Positions 1 to 8,135 of a stretch of 64,000 bases of DNA are shown here, piece by piece. The notes beneath the pieces are model-generated. The model made no database searches, had not been told where the DNA came from, and worked only from the letters and a program-made list of their open reading frames with translations. Numbering within the stretch: the first letter of the stretch is position 1; each line of letters begins with the position of its first letter. The translations under genes and the position numbers were made by a program. This stretch comes from WHSW01 sp963769945 (GTDB lineage: Bacteria; Actinomycetota; Thermoleophilia; Solirubrobacterales; 70-9): NCBI GenBank assembly GCA_963769945.1, contig CAVYOA010000018.1, positions 134,977 to 198,976 on the forward strand, read 5' to 3'.

Positions 1-1
1 C

Positions 2-148
2 AACGAATTCATCTGCTGGGTCGAGGACGCCAAGCAGGAGACGACCCGCGAGCGCCGCATTCGCCGGACACAGGAGGAGCTCGAGGAAGGCCAGCGCCGC
101 CCCTGCTGCTGGCCTGGATGCAAGCACCGCGAACGCACCGGTAGCTAG
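2..148 (+). CDS. YdeI/OmpD-associated family protein, C-terminal fragment
   Basis: Only the last 48 residues are inside the window; the gene begins upstream. The frame opens at base 2 without a start and ends at a TAG. The tail has an acidic/aromatic start, a long Arg/Glu-rich amphipathic stretch, and a Cys-Cys-Trp-Pro-Gly-Cys cluster near the end. I recognise this ending from actinobacterial proteins annotated as YdeI/OmpD-associated or 'bacteriocin-protection' family. The molecular function of that family is not established. The clustered cysteines could bind metal, but that is inference. Confidence 0.6.
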   Translation, partial: NEFICWVEDAKQETTRERRIRRTQEELEEGQRRPCCWPGCKHRERTGS

Positions 149-189
149 CGCCGTTCCCCGCGGCGCACTCATAGACTCAAACGGCAGCG

Positions 190-558
190 ATGAACGAGCC
201 CGCCGCCAAGCCCGCCGCCTTCAACCTCGCCGACCTATTCGTCAGTCCAACTGCCGCGCTCTTCGAAGGTCATCCGCGAGCCGGCGTCGACGTCTCGATC
301 TTCGTCACTCGCACCCCGCCCGGCCGCGCGGTCGACCTCCACGTCCATCCGTATGCGGAGACGTTCCTGTTGCTCGAAGGGCGCGGACGGTGGACCCGAG
401 GCGATGAGGTCGTCGAGCTCGAGCCCGAGCAGATAATCGTTGTCCAGGCCAACACGCCTCACGGCTTTCGCAACATCGGCGACGTGCCACTACTCGTCGT
501 CTCAGCGCACGAACGCGGAACCCTCGAGCAGACCTGGCTCGAGCAAGAGCCGGCCTGA
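190..558 (+). CDS. Small cupin-domain protein
   Basis: A 122-residue single-domain cupin. Residues about 50-60 carry the first cupin metal motif (HVHPYAETF, two His followed by a Glu). Residues about 85-100 carry the second (a Pro-His-Gly-Phe turn preceded by an Ala-Asn-Thr strand). No other domain fits in this length. Family members are small beta-barrel enzymes, sugar isomerases or ligand-binding proteins, so the substrate cannot be called. It starts at ATG, 41 bases after the preceding stop, and faces the nuo operon convergently with only 20 bases between the two stops. It is probably soluble and cytoplasmic because no signal peptide is visible. Confidence 0.8.
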   Translation: MNEPAAKPAAFNLADLFVSPTAALFEGHPRAGVDVSIFVTRTPPGRAVDLHVHPYAETFLLLEGRGRWTRGDEVVELEPEQIIVVQANTPHGFRNIGDVPLLVVSAHERGTLEQTWLEQEPA

Positions 559-578
559 GCCGGGGACCGCTACGCGGC

Positions 579-2112
579 TCAGCCGATGAGCGAGCCGATG
601 GCCTCGCCGGCGTTCGACGCCCATTCGACCAGCGGCGCCGGAATGATCCCGAAAAAGACGGTCGCAGCGGCCGCGATCAGCGTGAAGCCGACGATTGCCT
701 TGCAGTTTGCCCCGCTGACGACCTCGTCTGCCTCCTGCGAAGCGCCCGCGATCGCCGGCATCGCCGGCCCCTGGCCCGCCGCATGCGGTAGCTCGCGCAT
801 CCAGATCGCCGCGATCACACGCAGGTAGTAGGCGAGCGAGATCATCGTGCCGACCGCGATCATCACGCCGAGCCAGGTGTAGTCGGCGGCGGCCGCCGCC
901 TCGATCAAGAACAGCTTGCCGATGAAGCCGACGGTGCCCGGCAGCCCGGCGAGCGCGAGCATCGAGATCGTCAGCGCCGTGGCCAGCACCGGGCGCTCTG
1001 AGCCCAGGCCCTCGACCGAGCGGATGTCGTCGCCGAACGGCGTCTCGCGCTCGCGAATTGTGATCACCGCGAAGGCGGCGAGGTTCATCAGCGCGTAACC
1101 CGCCAGATAGAAGATCAGCGCGCTTACCCCAGCCTCGTTGGCAGCGACGACGGCGACCAGCATGTAGCCGGCCTGGGCGACGCCGGAGTAACCGAGCAGG
1201 CGCTTGAGCGAGCTCTGCCCGAGCGCGCCGACGTTGCCGACGACGATCGAGACTGCCGCTAGTGCCGCGAGCGCGGGCTGCCAGTCGTCGACCGCCGGGC
1301 CGAGCGCAACTTCGAAGAAGCGCACGACGACGCAGAAGACCGCGGCCTTGGTCGCCACGGCCATGAACGCGGTCACCGGCGTCGGCGCGCCCTCATAGAC
1401 GTCGGGCGTCCATTGGTGAAACGGGAGCGATCGAGAGCTTGAAGGCGAGGCCTGTGACCGAGAGCGCGATCCCGATAAAGAGCAACGGGTCGTCCAGCGC
1501 CGAGCTACCGGCGGCGGCCGAGATCGCGGCGAAGTCGGTCGAGCCGGTGGCGCCGTAGATGAAGGCGAGCCCGTAGAGCAGCGTCGCCGAGCCCAGCGAG
1601 CCGATCACCAGGTACTTGAGGCCCGACTCCAGCGATTCCCCGCGGCGAAGCGCCGCGCCGCACAGCACGTAAAGCGGGATCGAGAGCAGCTCGAGGGCGA
1701 CGAAGAAGATGATCAGGTTCTGAGCCTGGGCGATCAGCGTCATTCCCAGCACCGAGCAGATCAGCAGCGCCTGAAACTCGCCGTGACCGCTGGCGCCCAG
1801 CGGCTTGTCGAATGCTTGCTCGCGCCAGGAGAGCGGGATGCAGAAAATCGCCGCGCCGATCGCGATCAGGCTCGCCGAGAGCCCGAGGTCGTCGAGGCGA
1901 AGCGCGCCCGCGACGAGGTCCTTGCTCTCGCCGAGCTGCCAGATGCACAAGCCTGCCGCCGCTGCCAGCGTGGCAAAGCCGAAGATCGAGACCGCCACCC
2001 GCTGGCGGCGATCGCTGAAGGCGCCGACCAGCAGCACCACGACCAGCCCCGCGGTGAGCGCGATGATCGGCGAGATGCCGGCATAGTCGATCTCGGGTGC
2101 TGTGAAGGTCAT
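579..2112 (-). CDS. nuoN: NADH-quinone oxidoreductase subunit N (frameshifted)
   Basis: Last gene of the complex I operon, encoding an antiporter-like membrane subunit of the proton-pumping arm. The N-terminal part (ATG at 2112, MTFTAPEIDYAG) and the C-terminal part lie in different frames. The frame changes near 1420, just before the conserved His-Gln-Trp-x-Pro-Asp-Val-Tyr-Glu-Gly motif, where one extra base restores the family sequence if removed. Both halves are strongly hydrophobic with many predicted helices. The start overlaps the nuoM stop as ATGA. Family conservation runs straight through the break, so a consensus indel is more likely than a dead gene. Reconstructed length is about 510 residues, normal for NuoN. 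Confidence 0.9.
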
Positions 2113-3695
2113 GGCTCCAACGGCGCGTAGCTGGTCCGACGGATTCCAGGCGCCGGGCGATCTGCGGTCTCCTCGCAGAACGCCAGCACGTAGCCGCCCT
2201 CGTCGGTTTCGGAGCTGCCCGGGACGCATTCGGCGTCGACCACCGCCTGCACCTTGTCGTCGACCGACGCCTCACCGCGCTCCAAGATCAGCCCCGGATA
2301 CAGCGCCAGGGCGACGATGCAGGCGACCAGCGGCACCAGCACGAGACTCTCCGTCCAGCTGATCTCACGCGACACCATCCCCTCGGGCAGCCGGTTGTGC
2401 ATCGTTCGCTGGTACAGGCGCAGGGCATAGAACGCAGCCAGCGCGACCCCGGCGATCGCGATGCACGCGAGCGCGATCTTCGACTGAAAGACGCCGTTGA
2501 GGATGTAGAACTCGCCGATGAAGTTGGCCGAGCCGGGCATCGCCAGCGTCGCCATCGTCACCACCAAGAAGAGCGCGGCGAGCACCGGCGCGCGCATCGC
2601 CAGGCCCCCCATCTGGGTCAGGTCGTCGGTCTTCGAGCGCGCGTAGATGACGGCGATGACGATGAACATCGCCACCGTGACGAGGGCGTGGTTGACCATC
2701 TGCAAGACGGCGCCGTCGGCGCCGTCGGAGCTGATCGCCAGCAGCCCGATTGTGATGAAGCCGAGCTGGGCGATCGAGGAATAGCCGGCGACGAGGCGCA
2801 CGTTCGTCTGCGTGAAGGCCATGATCGAGCCGTAGAGGATCGAGGCAACGCCGACCACCAAGATCAACTCCTGAAACGTGATCGCGCCCTCGGGGAAGAT
2901 CGGGAAGGCGATGCGCAAGAAGCCGTAGGCGCCGACCTTTGAGAGCACGCCTGAGAGCAGCGCAAGCACCGGCAGCGGCGCGACGCGGTAGGCGTCGGCC
3001 ATCCAGCCGTGGATCGGGAAGGCCGGCATCTTGACCAAGAAGGCGAAGGCAAAGAGGGCGAAGATCCACTCCTGGCTGCCGCTGGCGAGCAGGTTCTCGC
3101 GCAAATAGGCGATCGAGAAGCTGAGCTCGCCGGTTTCCTGCGAGACGAGGATCGCGGTCGCGATCGCTGCGACCAGCATCAGCAGCGAGCCAACGAGGGT
3201 GTAGACGATCATCTTCGTCGTCGCCTGGATCCGGCCCTCGCCGCCGAAGGCGCCGATCAAGAAGAAGAACGGGACCAACATCAGGTCGAAGAAGAGGACG
3301 AAGAGCAAGAGGTCTTGGGCCATGAAGGCGCCGAGCGTGGCGAACTGCCCGATCCCCAGCAGCAGGTAGTAAAAGCGCGACCGGCCGTCGTGCGGATAAC
3401 CGCGCAGAGCCGAGAACAGCGTCGCCGCGAGCCAGAGCACGGCGGTGATCAAGACCAAGAAGACGCTGATCCCGTCGATCCCGAGCTGGTAGCGGACGCC
3501 GAGCTCGGCGATCCAGCTCTCGTCGACGACATGTTGGATCGCGGCGGTGCCCGAGCTGAAGTCGATCGTGACCGCGGCCGCGAACACCAGTGTCACCACA
3601 GTCCCCGCCACGGCGATCCAGCGGGCGGCAAACCCCGGCGCAACGGCGATCAGCACCGCAGCGACAACCGGCGCCCAAAGGATCACGTTCAGCAT
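2109..3695 (-). CDS. nuoM: NADH-quinone oxidoreductase subunit M
   Basis: A 528-residue polytopic membrane subunit of complex I, one of three antiporter-like subunits that move protons. The ATG at 3695 overlaps the nuoL stop by one base (TGATG), which fixes the start. The open frame extends far upstream but that extension is the shadow of nuoL. Visible family marks are the Pro-rich 'FPIHGWMADAYRVAP' loop, the conserved Lys in the preceding helix (FLVKMPAF) and the 'YSSIAQLGF' helix. The C-terminal 50 residues are hydrophilic. The gene is intact. Confidence 0.95.
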   Translation of the reverse strand: MLNVILWAPVVAAVLIAVAPGFAARWIAVAGTVVTLVFAAAVTIDFSSGTAAIQHVVDESWIAELGVRYQLGIDGISVFLVLITAVLWLAATLFSALRGYPHDGRSRFYYLLLGIGQFATLGAFMAQDLLLFVLFFDLMLVPFFFLIGAFGGEGRIQATTKMIVYTLVGSLLMLVAAIATAILVSQETGELSFSIAYLRENLLASGSQEWIFALFAFAFLVKMPAFPIHGWMADAYRVAPLPVLALLSGVLSKVGAYGFLRIAFPIFPEGAITFQELILVVGVASILYGSIMAFTQTNVRLVAGYSSIAQLGFITIGLLAISSDGADGAVLQMVNHALVTVAMFIVIAVIYARSKTDDLTQMGGLAMRAPVLAALFLVVTMATLAMPGSANFIGEFYILNGVFQSKIALACIAIAGVALAAFYALRLYQRTMHNRLPEGMVSREISWTESLVLVPLVACIVALALYPGLILERGEASVDDKVQAVVDAECVPGSSETDEGGYVLAFCEETADRPAPGIRRTSYAPLEP

Positions 3696-5701
3696 CAGCT
3701 CGCAGCCACCAGGAAGTAGACGCCGAGCGCCGCAAACCCGCCGATCACGAGCAGCGCGTAGGCGCGCACGAAGCCCGACTGCGCGCCGCGAACGGTGCTC
3801 CCGGCGCCGCGCACGATGCCGACGGTGCCGTTGACGATTCCGTTGATGAAGAAGCGCTCGAAGACGGCGTTGGCGAAGCGCCCAAGGGCGATCAGCGGCC
3901 TGTAGATCACAAGGTCGAACAGCTCGTCGAAGTACCACTTGTTGAGCAGAAAGCGGTGGGTACGCGGGAAGCGCTCGATCAGCTTCAAGGTCACGCCCGG
4001 GCGCGCCACGTAGCAGTAGTAAGCGGCGCCGATGCCGGCGAAGGCGATCAGGGCGCCGACGAGCAGGCCAAGCCACGAGTCGGCGACCGAGGGCACGATC
4101 GCAAACAGCTCCGACTCCTCGAAGGTGCCCTCGAAGAAGCTCTCGAGCACGTGATCGACGCCCGGAATCTGGATCCAGCCGCCGACGATTGCGAGCGCCG
4201 CCAGCGTTGCCATCGCGATTGCCATCGGCTTCGCCCACTCGGCGATGTGGTGCTCGGGCCCGGGGAAGCCAACGTCGGTGTCCTCGGGCTCACCCGTTGC
4301 CGGGTTGACCGGCTCGCCGTGGGCGAGATGCCCGCGCTCGAGCTCCTTGGCCTCGGCGCAGGGCTCACCGGCGACGACGCGAAAGCCGATGCGAAAGGCA
4401 TAGAAGCCGGTCAGCAGCGCGCCGGCGTAGCCGCCGATCGCGAAGATCCAATACATCCCGCCGCGCGCCTCGGCAAAGGCCATGATCTCATCCTTCGAGA
4501 AGAAGCCGGAGCTGCCGGGAAAGCCCGCAAGCGCGAGACAGCCGACGATCATCAGCACCGAGGTCAGCGGCAGCGCCCGGCGAAAGCCGCTCATCCTGTC
4601 GATGTTCTGGTTATTGGCCATCGCCGCGATCACCGAGCCCGCGGCCATGAACAGCAGCGCCTTGTAGAAGGCGTGGGTCATGAGATGGAAGAGGCCGGCG
4701 GTATAGGCGCCGATCGAGACGCCCATGATCATGTAGCCGATCTGGCTCATCGTCGAGTAGGCGATGATCCGTTTGAGGTCGGTGACCGCGAGCGCGATCG
4801 TTCCCGCCACCAGCAACGTCGCCAGGCCGGTGAAGGCGGCGATGTCGGCGGCCGTCGGCGCCAGCTCGAAGAAGGGGAACATGCGCGCGATCAGATAGAC
4901 GCCGGCTGTGACCATCGTCGCCGCGTGAATCAGGGCCGAGACCGGGGTCGGGCCCTCCATCGCATCGGGGAGCCATGTGTGAAACGGCAGCTGTGCCGAC
5001 TTGGCAAAGGCGCCGACACAAAGCAGGAGGCAGATCGCGACGACCGAGCCCTCGTTGACCGAGAACGTCTCACGAGCCGCCTCGAAGCTCTCGAGGTAGT
5101 CGAAGGTGCCGAGTTCGCGAAAGACGAGGAAGGCGGCGAGCACGAGGCCGACGTCGCCGATGACGTTGATCACGAACGCCTTCATCCCGGCCGTGGTCGC
5201 GCTCTGGCGCCGATACCAGTAACTGATCAGCGCATAGGAGGCAAAGCCGACGAAGGCCCAGCCGACGATCAGCAAGACGAAGTTGCCGGCCAAGACCAAC
5301 AGCAGCATCGAGAAGACGAAGAAATTGAGGTAGCTGAAGAAGCGCCGGTAGCCCGCGTCGCCGCCCATGTAGGCAACCGAGTAGAGGTGGATCAGCGTCG
5401 ATACCCCGGTGACGACCAGACACATGAACACCGAGAGCGGGTCGACGAGGATGTTGAGCTCGATCTCGAGGCCGGCGGCGGAGCCGTAGTCCCACAGCAC
5501 CGAGGTCAGATGCCTGCTCTCGACCGGCTCGTCGAGCAGCATCACCAGGGCGCCGAGCGAGCAGAGGAACGAGAGCCCGATCGTCGCCGTGCCGATGTAG
5601 CCCGCCACCCTGCCCGGCAGTGAGCGCCAGCCGAAGGCGATGACCATGCTGCCGGCGAGCGGCAGCCCAAGCACCAGCCAGGCGTAGGTCGTCGCGCTCA
5701 C
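3695..5701 (-). CDS. nuoL: NADH-quinone oxidoreductase subunit L
   Basis: A 668-residue antiporter-like subunit at the distal end of the complex I membrane arm, including the long C-terminal lateral helix region. The GTG start overlaps the nuoK stop as GTGA. Recognisable segments are 'LPFHTWLPDAMEGPTPVSAL' in the first half, 'YSTMSQIGYM' and 'HAFYKALLFM' in the central helices, and an FFSKDE loop. A hydrophilic insert of about 60 residues sits before the final helices. Length and motifs are normal, and the frame is intact. Confidence 0.96.
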   Translation of the reverse strand: MSATTYAWLVLGLPLAGSMVIAFGWRSLPGRVAGYIGTATIGLSFLCSLGALVMLLDEPVESRHLTSVLWDYGSAAGLEIELNILVDPLSVFMCLVVTGVSTLIHLYSVAYMGGDAGYRRFFSYLNFFVFSMLLLVLAGNFVLLIVGWAFVGFASYALISYWYRRQSATTAGMKAFVINVIGDVGLVLAAFLVFRELGTFDYLESFEAARETFSVNEGSVVAICLLLCVGAFAKSAQLPFHTWLPDAMEGPTPVSALIHAATMVTAGVYLIARMFPFFELAPTAADIAAFTGLATLLVAGTIALAVTDLKRIIAYSTMSQIGYMIMGVSIGAYTAGLFHLMTHAFYKALLFMAAGSVIAAMANNQNIDRMSGFRRALPLTSVLMIVGCLALAGFPGSSGFFSKDEIMAFAEARGGMYWIFAIGGYAGALLTGFYAFRIGFRVVAGEPCAEAKELERGHLAHGEPVNPATGEPEDTDVGFPGPEHHIAEWAKPMAIAMATLAALAIVGGWIQIPGVDHVLESFFEGTFEESELFAIVPSVADSWLGLLVGALIAFAGIGAAYYCYVARPGVTLKLIERFPRTHRFLLNKWYFDELFDLVIYRPLIALGRFANAVFERFFINGIVNGTVGIVRGAGSTVRGAQSGFVRAYALLVIGGFAALGVYFLVAAS

Positions 5702-5997
5702 CCGCGCAGCTCCCTGATCTCATCCACGTTGAGCGGGATTCGCCGGCGGAACATCGCCACGATCAGCCCGAGGCCGACAACGACCTCGCAGGCGGCAACG
5801 ACCATGACCACGAGCGCGAAGACCTGACCGTCCTCGTTGCCGGTCGAGCGCGAGAAGGCGACCAGCGCCAGGTTGCCCGCGTTGAGCATGAGCTCGAGGC
5901 AGAGCAGGATCACCAGCGGCGAGCGGCGCAGGAGCACTCCGGTCGCGCCGGTGGCAAACAGCAGGGCGGAGAGCACGAGATACCAGCTGACGTCCAT
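5698..5997 (-). CDS. nuoK: NADH-quinone oxidoreductase subunit K
   Basis: A 99-residue, three-helix membrane subunit of complex I. The conserved Glu in the second helix is present (LCLELMLNAGNL) and so is the Glu in the third (AACEVVVGLG); both line the proton path in characterised enzymes. The ATG overlaps the nuoJ stop by one base and the stop overlaps the nuoL GTG, so translational coupling sets both ends. Length matches the family. Confidence 0.96.
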   Translation of the reverse strand: MDVSWYLVLSALLFATGATGVLLRRSPLVILLCLELMLNAGNLALVAFSRSTGNEDGQVFALVVMVVAACEVVVGLGLIVAMFRRRIPLNVDEIRELRG

Positions 5998-6560
5998 CAG
6001 GCTGCGTCCTCCCGGCTGGTGCCGCGCACGCCCGCAGGCGAAGCCGAGGACGTGGCGCGCTTCTTCTGCCCGGCGAGCACGATCGCGCCGACCGCCGCGA
6101 TCAGCAGCAGCATCGAGGCCGCCTCGAAGACGACGAGGAAGCGCTCGAGCAGCAATTCGCCGATCGAGCCGGGGGAACCGAAGCCCGCCTGAATCACCGG
6201 CCCGTCGCTCTCGATCGCTTTCAACGAGGTGCCGACGACCGCGATCGAGACCTCGATGAACAGCGCCAGCGCGAGCAGCGGCGCCAGCACGCGCTGTCCG
6301 GGGATCGGCTCCCACAGCGACTCCTCGACGTCGCCGACATAGGCGCTGACGAAGAGGTAGAGGACCATCACCGCGCCCGCGTAGACGACGATCTGAGCGG
6401 CGGCGATGAACTCGGCGTGAAGCAGGAGGAAGAGGCCGGCGAGCGCGATCAGGTGGACGATCAGCGCCAGCACGCTGTAGAACGGATTTCGCAGCGCGAT
6501 GACCGCGATCGCGCCGCCGACAGCACCGATCGCACCAACGAAGAAGGCGACCTCTTCCAT
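5997..6560 (-). CDS. nuoJ: NADH-quinone oxidoreductase subunit J
   Basis: A 187-residue subunit with about five membrane helices, part of the hinge between the peripheral and membrane arms. The N-terminal helix, the 'NPFYSVLALIVHLIALAG' segment and the 'QIVVYAGAVMVLYLF' helix with its pi-bulge region are typical of NuoJ. The last 25 residues are a hydrophilic Lys/Arg/Ala tail. It lies 37 bases after nuoI, the largest gap inside the operon. Confidence 0.95.
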   Translation of the reverse strand: MEEVAFFVGAIGAVGGAIAVIALRNPFYSVLALIVHLIALAGLFLLLHAEFIAAAQIVVYAGAVMVLYLFVSAYVGDVEESLWEPIPGQRVLAPLLALALFIEVSIAVVGTSLKAIESDGPVIQAGFGSPGSIGELLLERFLVVFEAASMLLLIAAVGAIVLAGQKKRATSSASPAGVRGTSREDAA

Positions 6561-6597
6561 CAGCGGGGCGGTCTGCGGTGTCCGGTGTGCGGCCTGG

Positions 6598-7143
6598 TCA
6601 TTCGCCCTCCCGCCTCAGCGGTGTGCGCTCGATCGGCTCCGCGAGCAGCATCTCCTTGGTGAAGATGAGGTCGCCGCGGTTGTAGTCGGCGATCTCGTAC
6701 TCGTGGCCCATCGTGATCGCATCGAACGGGCAGGCAACCTCGCAGTAGCCGCAGAAGATGCAACGCGCCATGTTGATCTCATAGACCGCCGCATAGCGCT
6801 CGCCGGCTGAGACGCGATCGTCGGGGTCGTTCTCGGCGGCGACGACGCGGATGCAATCGGCGGGGCAGGCGGCGGCGCACAGCGAGCAGCCAACGCACTT
6901 CTCCAGATGCGATTCCTCGAAGCGGTGCAGCTTGTGGCGACCACGAAAGCGCTGGTAAACAGGGGTTTTCTCCTCCGGGTACTGGATCGTGACCGGACCC
7001 TCGATCAGGCGCGCCATCGTTGTCTTCAGGCCGCGCAGGGTCTCGCCGAAGACGCGATAGGCGCCGGCGGCGCCGCCGGGTTCGGGCCCGCGCTGGACGG
7101 CGACGACGTCGTCGTCGGTCAGATATGGGAACTCCCGGCTCAC
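6598..7143 (-). CDS. nuoI: NADH-quinone oxidoreductase subunit I (2x 4Fe-4S)
   Basis: A 181-residue ferredoxin-like subunit that carries clusters N6a and N6b toward quinone. Two complete CxxCxxCxxxCP motifs are visible: CVGCSLCAAACP and CIFCGYCEVACP. The start was chosen at a GTG that overlaps the nuoH stop (GTGA), giving an N-terminus MSREFPYLTDDD; the frame is open further upstream but that part is antisense to nuoH logic. An internal ATG begins at MARLIEGPV, about 45 residues in, and could be an alternative start. Confidence 0.93.
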   Translation of the reverse strand: MSREFPYLTDDDVVAVQRGPEPGGAAGAYRVFGETLRGLKTTMARLIEGPVTIQYPEEKTPVYQRFRGRHKLHRFEESHLEKCVGCSLCAAACPADCIRVVAAENDPDDRVSAGERYAAVYEINMARCIFCGYCEVACPFDAITMGHEYEIADYNRGDLIFTKEMLLAEPIERTPLRREGE

Positions 7144-8135
7144 GCGACCACGACCAATACGGCAGTCACCGCGATGTTCAATGTCGCCAAGGGCAGCAAC
7201 ACCTTCCATCCCAGCGACATCAGCTGGTCGTAGCGCAGCCGCGGCAGCGTCGCGCGAATCCAGATGAAGACCAAGATCAGGGTGAGGATCTTCGCCACCA
7301 TCCAAAACGGGTCGAGAAATCCGGGCCCCGGGCCCATCCAGCCGCCGAGAAAGAACGCTACGGCGATCCCCGAAACGACGAACATCTCCAGGTACTCGGC
7401 GAGCAGGAAGGAGGCAAAGCGCGTACCGCCGTACTCGGTCTGAAAGCCCTGGACGAGTTCGGCGTCGGCCTCGGGAAGGTCGAAGGGCGCCCGGTTGGTC
7501 TCGGCGAGGCCGGCGACCATGAAGATCAGGAAGCCGACGAATTGGGGCACGATGAACCAGATCTCGTCCTGAGCCTCGACGATCGAGACCAGCGACAGCG
7601 AGCCGGCCATCATGATCGCGCCGAGCAGCGACAACCCCATCGCGATCTCGTAGGAGATCAGCTGGGCGGCAGCACGCATCGCGCCGAGGAAGCTGTACTT
7701 CGAGCCCGACGACCAGCCGGACAGCAGCAGTCCGTAGAAGGCAAGCGAGCCGAAAGCGAAGAAGTAGAGGACGCCGATCGAGACGTCGATGCCGTAGAAG
7801 CCGACGCCGTCCTTGACGTCGCCGAAGGGCAGGATCGCGATCGTCGTGATCCCGGAGAAGATCACCAGCGCGGGGCCGAGCGCGAACAAGAACGGCACCG
7901 CGGCGTCGGGGCGAAAGACCTGCTTGCCGGCGAGCTTGAGGATGTCGGCGAGCGGCTGCATCATGCCGACGGGACCGACGCGGTTGGGTCCGTAGCGGTG
8001 CTGGAAGCGGCCGATCAGCTTGCGCTCGACGACGGTCAGCACGGGCACGATGAGAAAGACCCCGAGAAAGATCAGGATCGACTTCGCGACCATGATCCAG
8101 GCGGCCTCGGCGAAGGCGACATCGGCGAGCGTCAT
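7140..8135 (-). CDS. nuoH: NADH-quinone oxidoreductase subunit H
   Basis: A 331-residue membrane subunit that forms the quinone-binding chamber with NuoB and NuoD. Signature segments are the 'ERKLIGRFQHRYGPNRVGP' loop after helix 1 and 'GLAETNRAPFDLPEAD' with its acidic residues in the middle, followed by 'EYGGTRFASFLLAEY'. The ATG overlaps the nuoG stop. The length is standard and the frame is intact. Confidence 0.96.
   Translation of the reverse strand: MTLADVAFAEAAWIMVAKSILIFLGVFLIVPVLTVVERKLIGRFQHRYGPNRVGPVGMMQPLADILKLAGKQVFRPDAAVPFLFALGPALVIFSGITTIAILPFGDVKDGVGFYGIDVSIGVLYFFAFGSLAFYGLLLSGWSSGSKYSFLGAMRAAAQLISYEIAMGLSLLGAIMMAGSLSLVSIVEAQDEIWFIVPQFVGFLIFMVAGLAETNRAPFDLPEADAELVQGFQTEYGGTRFASFLLAEYLEMFVVSGIAVAFFLGGWMGPGPGFLDPFWMVAKILTLILVFIWIRATLPRLRYDQLMSLGWKVLLPLATLNIAVTAVLVVVA

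Noticed and set aside
3590..5623. A 677-residue open frame on the plus strand
   Set aside because: It is antisense to intact nuoL/nuoM, Asp/Arg/Glu/Gly-rich, and has no domain; a GC-rich shadow frame.
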